A stretch of DNA of 64,000 nucleotides from Auanema rhodensis (lineage: Eukaryota; Nematoda; Chromadorea; Rhabditida; Rhabditidae). A program made the position numbers and the translations under genes. Positions within the stretch are counted from its first letter, which is position 1. The number at the start of each line of letters is the position of its first letter. Shown one piece after another: positions 55,235-64,000 of the stretch. Where the stretch lies: assembly GCA_964057225.1 (NCBI GenBank), contig OZ059896.1:12508501-12572500 (forward strand), given 5' to 3'. The notes beneath the pieces were generated by a model. It was not told where the DNA came from. It saw nothing but the letters and a program-made list of their open reading frames with translations, and did no database searches.

Positions 55235-56052
55235 TCAAGTTTTGCATTTTGTTTTCACCGATATATGTTTCACAGATTCTCTTTAGTTTTTGTCTGGAAC
55301 TTTGAATATTCGAAAATGAATATTTACTACACTAGCAAGCAGAAGAATACCTATTACTAGTTCACTGTTTTTTTTTTTAAATTTTTTTCGGTATATTTAT
55401 TTTTTCACTGTCAAATCGGCAAGCACCTGCTGCACATGTGCGAGCTATTTGAGTGACCGATGCCCAAACGAGCCACGCTTAGAAAATGAGGCTGACATAA
55501 CACGTTTTTCATTCCTACCCAGATTGATTGCTTTAGAGACATTTCTGTCTTATCTCATCATATTCTCTACTTTGACTTTGATTTTTCTAAAATTTCATTA
55601 ATGTATAATTCAAAATATCAATTCTTGTGATCAGATTGTTAATCGTTATATCTGTAAACGTTTCTCTCGAAATAGCAAGTAGAGTGTTCAGTTGTACCCA
55701 CTTAACAAAGAAAGTAGAAGAACATATATAATTAGAGCAAAAAAATTGCGGAAAAGTCGTTATCTCGTTAACATCAGTTTCACTGCCCAAAACTCTGTTT
55801 CTTAATGTCCGAGGTCATATGATGATATCTAATTTTGCACTTAGTTGATGAAAATCGAACAAGATTCTTCTCAATTGACCACAACTACAGCATCAAACTT
55901 GGATAACTACAATCTGCTGAGTTCAAACTTTGAGAAAGTTAAAATTTCGAATCTCCTCTCAATCATTTTGTTCCTTCTTCTTTCTTTTGTGTTTTACACA
56001 AAAGGGAGGATTGAATCTCATATATGACAATTCTCTTGTGAGAGATTACAGT

Positions 56053-56124
56053 GGTTCCGTGGTGTAGTGGTTAGCACTCAGGACTCTGAATCCTGCGACC
56101 CGAGTTCAAATCTCGGCGGAACCT
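56053..56124 (+). tRNA. tRNA-Gln(CUG) with perfect stems, array copy 6
   Basis: All stems pair: acceptor ggttccg/cggaacc, anticodon stem cagga/tcctg with loop ctctgaa (anticodon CTG), T stem ccgag/ctcgg with loop ttcaaat. Internal promoter boxes (tagtggttagca; gagttcaaatctc) and a downstream tttt at about 56131 are present, as for RNA polymerase III transcription. It carries tRNA identity for glutamine; whether it is expressed is unknown. Confidence 0.88.
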
Positions 56125-56942
56125 TCAACTTTTGCATTTTGTTTTCACCGATATATGTTTCACAGATTCTCTTTAGTTTTTGTCTGGAACTTTGAGTATT
56201 CGAAAATGAATATTTACTACACTAGCAAGCAGAAGAATACCTATTACTAGTTCACTGTTTTTTTTTTTTAATTTTTTTCGGTATATTTATTTTTTCACTG
56301 TCAAATCGGCAAGCACCTGCTGCACATGTGCGAGCTATTTGAGTGACCGATGCCCAAACGAGCCACGCTTAGAAAATGAAGCTGATATAACACGTTTTTT
56401 GCTCCTACCCAGATTGATTGCTTTTGAGACATTTCTGTCTTATCTCATCATATTCTCTACTTTGACTTTGATTTTTCTAAAATTTCATTAATGTATAATT
56501 CAAAATATCAATTCTTGTGATCAGATTGTTAATCGTTATATCTGTAAACGTTTCTCTCGAAATAGCAAGTAGAGTGTTCAGTTGTACCCACTTAACAAAG
56601 AAAGTAGAAGAACATATATAATTAGAGCAAAAAAATTGCGGAAAAGTCGTTATCTCGTTAACATCAGTTTCACTGCCCAAAACTCTGTTTCTTAATGTCC
56701 GAGGTCATATGATGATATCTAATTTTGCACTTAGTTGATGAAAATCGAACAAGATTCTTCTCAATTGACCACAACTACAGCACCAAACTTGGATAACTAC
56801 AATCTGCTGAGTTCAAACTTCGAGAAAGTTAAAATTTCGAATCTCCTCTCAATCATTTTGTTCCTCCTTCTTTCTTTTTTGTTTTACACAAAAGGGAGGA
56901 TTGAATCTCATATATGACAATTCTCTTGTGAGAGATTACAGT

Positions 56943-57014
56943 GGTTCCGTGGTGTAGTGGTTAGCACTCAGGACTCTGAATCCTGCGACCCGAGTTCAAA
57001 TCTCGGCGGAACCT
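56943..57014 (+). tRNA. tRNA-Gln(CUG) with perfect stems, array copy 7
   Basis: Identical to the copy at 56053, with the same tttt downstream. It is the last tRNA in the array; no unit from 57.1 kb to the window end carries one. Confidence 0.88.
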
Positions 57015-57420
57015 TCAACTTTTGCATTTTGTTTTGGCCGATATATGTTTCACAGATTCTGTTTAGTTTTTGTCTGGAACTTTGAGTATTCGAAAATGAA
57101 TATTTACTACACTAGCAAGCAGAAGAAAACCCTATATTTGTTCATTGTTTCTTTAAATTTTAAATTTAATTATTTTTTCACTGTCAAATCGGCAAGCACC
57201 TGCTGCACATGTGCGAGCTATTCGAGTGACCGATGCCCGAACAAGCCACGCTTAGAAAATGAGGCTGACATAACACGTTTTTCACTCCTACCCAGATTGA
57301 TTGCTTTAGAGACATTTCTGTCTTATCTCATTATATTCTCTACTTTAACTTTGATTTTTCTAAAATTTCATTAATGTATAATTCAAAATATCATTTCTTG
57401 TGATCAGATTGTTGATCGTT

Positions 57421-57617
57421 ATATCTGTAAACGTTTCTCTCGAAGTAGCAAGTAGAGTGTTCAGTTGTACCCACTTAACAAAGAAAGTAGAAGAACATAT
57501 ATATTTAGAGCAAAAAAAGTGCGGAAAAGTCGTTATCTCGTTAACAACAGTTTCACTGCCCAAAACTCTGTTTATTGTCATTCTACTTGCTATTTCGAGA
57601 GAAACGTTTACAGATAT
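57421..57617. repeat. Foldback pair in the tRNA-less unit (example)
   Basis: Bases 57421-57459 (atatctgtaaacgtttctct...) recur in inverted orientation at 57579-57617, separated by about 120 nt. The inverted copy lies exactly where block B, the tRNA and the start of the LTR part would follow in the long unit. The same pair is found in each of the about 528-bp units to the right and at 53.79-53.99 kb. Confidence 0.88.
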
Positions 57618-57619
57618 AT

Positions 57620-60600
57620 ATGAATATTTACTACACTAGCAAGCAGAAGAAAAGCTTATACTAGTTCATTGTTTTTTTTAAAATTTTTTTCGGTATATTT
57701 ATTTTTTCACTGTCAAATCGGCAAGCACCTGCTGCACATGTGCGAGCTATTCGAGTGACCGATGCCCAAACGAGCCACGCTTAGAAAATGAGGCTGACAT
57801 AACACGTTTTTCACTCTGTAGAGTTGTACCCACTTAACAAAGAAAATAGAATAACATATATATTTAGAGCAAAAAAAGTGCGGAAAAGTCGTTATCTCGT
57901 TAACATCAGTTTCACTGTTCAAAACTCTGTTTATTGTCACTCTACTTGCTATTTCGAGAGAAACGTTTACAGATATATATGAATATTTACTACACTAGCA
58001 AGCAGGAGAGAACCTTATACTAGTTCATTGTTTTTTTTTAATCTTTTTCGGTATATTTATTTTTTCACTGTCAAATCGGCAACACTAGCAAGCAGAAGAA
58101 AACCTTATACTAGTTCATTGTTTTTTTTTTGATTTTTTTCGGTACATTTATTTTTTCACTGTCAAATCGGCAAGCACCTGCTGCACATGTGCGAGCTATT
58201 CGAGTGACCGATGCTCAAACGAGCCACGCTTAGAAAATGAGGCTGACATAACACGTTTTTCACTCCAACCCAGATTGATTGCTTTAGAGACATTTCTGTC
58301 TTATCTCATTATATTCTCTACTTTGACTTTTATTTTTCTAAAATTTCATTAATGTATAATTCAAAATATCATTTCTTGTGATCAGATTGTTAATCGTTAT
58401 ATCTGTAAACGTTTCTCTCGAAATAGCAAGTAGAGTGTTCAGTTGTACCCACTTAACAAAGAAAGTAGAAGAACATATATTTTTAGAGCAAAAAAAGTGC
58501 GGAAAAGTCGTTATCTCGTGAACATCAGTTTCACTGCCCAAAACTCTGTTTATTGTCTTTCTACTTGCTATTTCGAGAGAAACCTTTACAGATATACATA
58601 TATGAATATTTACTACACTAGCAAGCAGAAGAAAACCTTATACTAGTTCATTGTTTTTTTTAAATTTTTTTCGGCAAATCGGCAAACACCTGCTGCACAT
58701 GTGCGAGCTATTCGAGTGACCGATGCCCAAACGAGCCACGCTTAGAAAATGAGACTGACATAACACGTTTTTCACTCTGTAGATTTGTACCCACTTAACA
58801 AAGAAAATAGAATAACATATATATTTAGAGCAAAAAAAGTGCGGAAAAGTCGTTATCTCGTTAACATCAGTTTCACTGTTCAAAACTCTGTTTATTGTCA
58901 CTCTACTTGCTATTTCGAGAGAAACGTTTACAGATATATATGAATATTCACTACACTAGCAAGCAGGAGAAAACCTTATACTAGTTCATTGTTTTTTTTT
59001 TAATCTTTTTCGGTATATTTATTTTTTCACTGTCAAATCGGCAACACTAGCAAGCAGAAGAAAACCTTATACTAGTTCATTGTTTTTTTTTTTTGATTTT
59101 TTTCGGTACATTTATTTTTTCACTGTCAAATCGGCAAGCACCTGCTGCACATGTGCGAGCTATTTGAGTGACCGATGCCTAAACGAGCCACGCTTGAAAA
59201 ATGAGGCCGACATAACACGTTTTTCACTCCTACCCAGATTGATTGCTTTAGAGACATTTCTGTCTTATCTCATTATATTCTCAACTTTGACTTTGATTTT
59301 TCTAAAATTTCATTAATGTATAATTCAAAATATCATTTCTCAGGATCAGATTGTTAATTGTTATATCTGTAAACGTTTCTCTCGAAATAGCAAGTAGAGT
59401 GTTCAGTTGTACCCACTTAACAAAAAAAGTAGAAGAACATATATATTTAGAGCAAAAAAAGTGCGGAAAAGTCGTTATCTCGTTAACATCAGTTTCACTG
59501 TTCAAAACTCTGTTTATTGTCACTCTACTTGCTATTTCGAGAGAAACGTTTACAGATATATATGAATATTTACTACACTAGCAAGCAGAAGAAAACCTTA
59601 TACTAGTTCATTGTTTTTTTTTAAATTTTTTTCGGTATATTTATTTTTTCACTGTCAAATCGGCAAGCACCTGCTGCACATGTGCGAGCTATTCGAGTGA
59701 CCGATGCCCAAACGAGCAACGCTTAGAAAATGAGGCTGACATAACACGTTTTTCACTCTGTAGAGTTGTACCCACTTAACAAAGAAAGTAGAAGAACATA
59801 TATATTTAGAGCAAAAAAAGTGCGGAAAAGTAGTTATCTCGTTAACATCAGTTTCACTGCCGAAAACTCTGTTTATTGTCATTCTACTTGCTATTTCGAG
59901 AGAAACGTTTACAGATATATATGAATATTTACTACACTAGCAAGCAGAAGAAAACCTTATACTAGTTCATTGTTTTTTTTTAATTTTTTTCGGTATATTC
60001 ATTTTTTCACTGTCAAATCGGCAAGCACCTGCTGCACATGTGCGAGCTATTCGAGTGACCGATGCTCAAACGAGCCACGCTTAGAAAATGAGGCTGACAT
60101 AACACGCTTTTCACTCCTACCCAGATTGATTGCTTTAGAGACATTTCTGTCTTATCTCATTATATTCTCAACTTTGACTTTGATTTTTCTAAAATTTCAT
60201 TAATGTATAATTCAAAATATCATTTCTTGTGATCAGATTGTTAATCGTTATATCTGTAAACGTTTCTCTCGAAATAGCAAGTAGAGTGTTCAGTTGTACC
60301 CACTTAACAAAGAAAGTAGAAGAACATATATATTTAGAGCAAAAAAAGTGCGGAAAAGTCGTTATCTCGTTAACATCAGTTTCACTGCCCAAAACTCTGT
60401 TTATTGTCATTCTACTTGCTATTTTGAGAGAAACGTTCACAGATATATATGAATATTTACTACACTAGCAAACAGAAGAAAACCTTATACTAGTTCATTG
60501 TTTTTTTAAAATTTTTTTTCGGTACATTCATTTTTTCACTGTCAAATCGGCAAGCACCTGCTGCACATGTGCGAGCTATTCGAGTGACCGATGCTCAAAC

Positions 60601-63600
60601 GAGCCACGCTTAGAAAATGAGGCTGACATAACACGTTTTTCACTCTTACCCAGATTGATTGCTTTAGAGACATTTCTGTCTTATCTCATTATATTCTCAA
60701 CTTTGACTTTGATTTTTCTAAAATTTCATTAATGTATAATTCAAAATATCATTTCTTGTGATCAGATTGTTAATCGTTATATCTGTAAACGTTTCTCTCG
60801 AAATAGCAAGTAGAGTGTTCAGTTGTACCCACTTAACAAAGAAAGTAGAAGAACATATATATTTAGAGCAAAAAAAGTGCGGAAAAGTAGTTATCTCGTT
60901 AACATCAGTTTCACTGCCCAAAACTCTGTTTATTGTCATTCTACTTGCTATTTCGAGAGAAACGTTTACAGATATATATGAATATTTACTACACTAGCAA
61001 GCAGAAGAAAACCTTATACTAGTTCATTGTTTTTTTTTAATTTTTTTCGGTATATTCATTTTTTCACTGTCAAATCGGCAAGCACCTGCTGCACATGTGC
61101 GAGCTATTCGAGTGACCGATGCTCAAACGAGCCACGCTTAGAAAATGAGGCTGACATAACACGCTTTTCACTCCTACCCAGATTGATTGCTTTAGAGACA
61201 TTTCTGTCTTATCTCATTATATTCTCAACTTTGACTTTGATTTTTCTAAAATTTCATTAATGTATAATTCAAAATATCATTTCTTGTGATCAGATTGTTA
61301 ATCGTTATATCTGTAAACGTTTCTCTCGAAATAGCAAGTAGAGTGTTCAGTTGTACCCACTTAACAAAGAAAGTAGAAGAACATATATATTTAGAGCAAA
61401 AAAAGTGCGGAAAAGTCGTTATCTCGTTAACATCAGTTTCACTGCCCAAAACTCTGTTTATTGTCATTCTACTTGCTATTTTGAGAGAAACGTTTACAGA
61501 TATATATGAATATTTACTACACTAGCAAGCAGAAGAAAACCTTATACTAGTTCATTGTTTTTTTAAAATTTTTTTTCGGTATTTTTATTTTTTCACTGTC
61601 AAATCGGCAAGCACCTGCTGCACATGTGCGAGCTATTCGAGTGACCGATGCCCGAACAAGCCACGCTTAAAAAATGAGGCTGACATAACACGTTTTTCAC
61701 TCCTACCCAGATTGATTGCTTTAGAGACATTTCTGTCTTATCTCATTATATTCTCTACTTTAACTTTGATTTTTCTAAAATTTCATTAATGTATAATTCA
61801 AAATATCATTTCTTGTGATCAGATTGTTAATCGTTATATCTGTAAACGTTTCTCTCGAAGTAGCAAGTAGAGTGTTCAGTTGTACCCACTTAACAAAGAA
61901 AGTAGAAGAACATATATATTTAAAGCAAAAAAAGTGCGGAAAAGTCGTTATCTCGTTAACATCAGTTTCACTGTTCAAAACTCTGTTTATTGTCACTCTA
62001 CTTGCTATTTCGAGAGAAACGTTTACAGATATATATGAATATTCACTACACTAGCAAGCAGAAGAAAACCTTATACTAGTTCATTGTTTCTTTTTAATTT
62101 TTTTCGGTATATTTATTTTTTCACTGTCAAATCGGCAAGCACCTGCTGCACATGTGCGAGCTATTCGAGTGACCGATGCCCAAACGAGGCACGCTTAGAA
62201 AATGAGGCTGACATAACACGTTTTTCACTCTGTAGAGTTGTACCCACTTAACAAAGAAAGTAGAAGAACATATATATATAGAGAAAAGAAAGTGCGGAAA
62301 AGTCGTTATCTCGTTAACATCAGTTTCACTGCCCAAAACTCTGTTTATTGTCATTCTCCTTGCTATTTCGAGAGAAACGTTTACAGATATATATGAATAT
62401 TTACTACACTAGCAAGCAAAAGAAAACCTTATACTAGTTCATTGTTTTTTTTCAATTTTTTTCGGTATATTTATTTTTTCACTGTCAAATCGGCAAGCAC
62501 CTGCTGCACATGTGCGAGCTATTCGAGTGACCGATGCCCAAACGAACCACGCTTAGAAAATGAGGCTGACATAACACGTTTTTCACTCCTACCCAGATTG
62601 ATTGCTTTAGAGACATTTCTGTCTTATCTCATTATATTCTCAACTTTGACTTTGATTTTTCTAAAATTTCATTAATGTATAATTCAAAATATCATTTCTT
62701 GTAATCAGATTGTTAATCGTTATATCTGTAAACGTTTCTCTCGAAATAGCAAGTAGAGTGTTCAGTTGTACCCACTTAACAAAAAAAGTAGAAGAACATA
62801 TATATTTAGAGCAAAAAAAGTGCGGAAAAGTCGTTATCTCGTTAACATCAGTTTCACTGCCCAAAACTCTGTTTATTGTCATTCTACTTGCTATTTCGAG
62901 AGAAACGTTCACAGATATATATGAATATTCACTACACTAGCAAGCAGAAGAAAACCTTATACTAGTTCATTGTTTCTTTTTAATTTTTTTCGGTATATTT
63001 ATTTTTTCACTGTCAAATCGGCAAGCACCTGCTGCACATGTGCGAGCTTTTCGAGTGACCGATGCCCAAACGAACCACGCTTAGAAAATGAGGCTGACAT
63101 AACACGCTTTTCACTCCTACCCAGATTGATTGCTTTAGAGACATTTCTGTCTTATCTCATTATATTCTCAACTTTGACTTTGATTTTTCTAAAATTTCAT
63201 TAATGTATAATTCAAAATATCATTTCTTGTGATCAGATTGTTAATCGTTATATCTGTAAACGTTTCTCTCGAAATAGCAAGTAGAGTGTTCAGTTGTACC
63301 CACTTAACAAAGAAAGTAGAAGAACATATATATTTAGAGCAAAAAAAGTGCGGAAAAGTCGTTATCTCGTTAACATCAGTTTCACTGCCCAAAACTCTGT
63401 TTATTGTCATTCTACTTGCTATTTCGAGAGAAACGTTTACAGATATATATGAATATTTACTACACTAGCAAGCAGAAGAAAACCTTATACTAGTTCATTG
63501 TTTTTTTTTAATTTTTTTCGGTATATTCATTTTTTCACTGTCAAATCGGCAAGCACCTGCTGCACATGTGCGAGCTATTCGACTGACCGATGCTCAAACG

Positions 63601-64000
63601 AGCCACGCTTAGAAAATGAGGCTGACATAACACGCTTTTCACTCCTACCCAGATTGATTGCTTTAGAGACATTTCTGTCTTATCTCATTATATTCTCAAC
63701 TTTGACTTTGATTTTTCTAAAATTTCATTAATGTATAATTCAAAATATCATTTCTTGTGATCAGATTGTTAATCGTTATATCTGTAAACGTTTCTCTCGA
63801 AATAGCAAGTAGAGTGTTCAGTTGTACCCACATAACAAAGAAAGTAGAAGAACATATATATTTAGAGCAAAAAAAGTGCGGAAAAGTCGTTATCTCGTTA
63901 ACATCAGTTTCACTGCCCAAAACTCTGTTTATTGTCATTCTACTTGCTATTTTGAGAGAAACGTTTACAGATATATATGAATATTTACTACACTAGCAAG
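57620..64000 (+). repeat. Short-form array: about 528-bp units with 350-bp deletants
   Basis: The phase marker gatcagattgtt recurs at intervals of 528-529 bp (60229, 60758, 61286, 61815; 63229, 63757). Deletants lack the stretch from cctacccagattgatt to the aagtagag region and so are about 180 bp shorter. Sequence differences between units are few, which implies recent amplification or homogenisation. Confidence 0.92.

Larger units (their letters stand above)
49844..64000 (+). repeat. Tandem array of LTR/tRNA-Gln-derived units
   Basis: Head-to-tail units fill the rest of the window and run beyond it. Long units (about 878-890 bp) hold tRNA-Gln, a part shared with the BEL/Pao LTR U3 (ttttgttttggccgatatat through cgtttctctcg) and block B (aatagcaagtagagtgttca through gattacagtg). 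From about 57.4 kb on, units are about 528 bp and lack the tRNA; shorter deleted units (about 350 bp) are mixed in at 54.08, 57.71, 58.68, 59.66 and 62.13 kb. Short frames recur in every unit on both strands; they are by-products of the repeat. Confidence 0.95.

Noticed and set aside
50459..63996. Dozens of 60-80 residue frames on both strands of the array, highly alike between units.
   Set aside because: They recur only because the DNA repeats, overlap on opposite strands, contain the tRNA-LTR composite and show no protein motif.
49844..64000. Regularly spaced repeats suggesting a CRISPR-like array.
   Set aside because: Units are 350-890 bp, differ by a few bases with no unique spacers, and the DNA is eukaryotic.

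Overview
The window is AT-rich eukaryotic DNA made almost entirely of transposable elements, with no convincing host protein-coding gene. Introns of about 40-50 nt ending in tttcag/ttttag, BEL/Pao elements with phlebovirus-like envelope genes, and a Polinton with a major capsid protein of the kind often annotated in nematodes all suggest an invertebrate, most likely a nematode. That assignment is an inference.

Layout. 1-5.2 kb: fragments of hAT transposase and Ty3/gypsy integrase, partly in three direct copies. 5.3-7.1 kb: the N-terminal part of a mariner joined to a retroelement envelope fragment, then a dispersed repeat carrying a tRNA-Gln-like sequence. 7.1-10 kb: decayed MULE transposon (copy 1). 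10-11.6 kb: plus-strand BEL/Pao pol end and envelope. 11.8-12.66 kb: internally deleted Tc1-like element. 12.66-19.14 kb: BEL/Pao element on the minus strand (gag, protease, RT/RNase H, integrase, LTR) with many breaks. 19.55-23.05 kb: MULE copy 2 inside a tRNA-Gln-like sequence with a 10-bp target duplication. 23.1-26.16 kb: rearranged second BEL/Pao copy with an envelope gene. About 27.3-41.9 kb: a Polinton/Maverick with inverted terminal sequences, intact-looking capsid and protease genes, a broken packaging ATPase and a rearranged DNA polymerase; mariner and hAT pieces lie inside it. 42.5-45.03 kb: MULE copy 3, decayed. 45.67-49.83 kb: MULE copy 4, near-complete, also inside a tRNA-Gln with a 10-bp target duplication. 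49.84-64 kb: a tandem array.

The array is the dominant structure. Its long unit (about 880-890 bp) contains a tRNA-Gln(CUG) sequence, a fragment of the BEL/Pao LTR (U3 side) and a third block. Two units keep a tRNA with perfect stems. Further right the unit changes to about 528 bp: the tRNA part is gone and a short inverted copy of an internal segment takes its place. Relatives of the unit lie at 6.3, 11.5, 18.7, 23.9, 26.5 and 45.0 kb, so the same repeat links the BEL/Pao elements, the MULE target sites and the satellite.

Many ORFs begin at non-ATG codons, and the genes are either intron-containing or broken, so most gene limits given here are approximate. Polinton and envelope genes are described as they stand, breaks included, and no repaired version is given.
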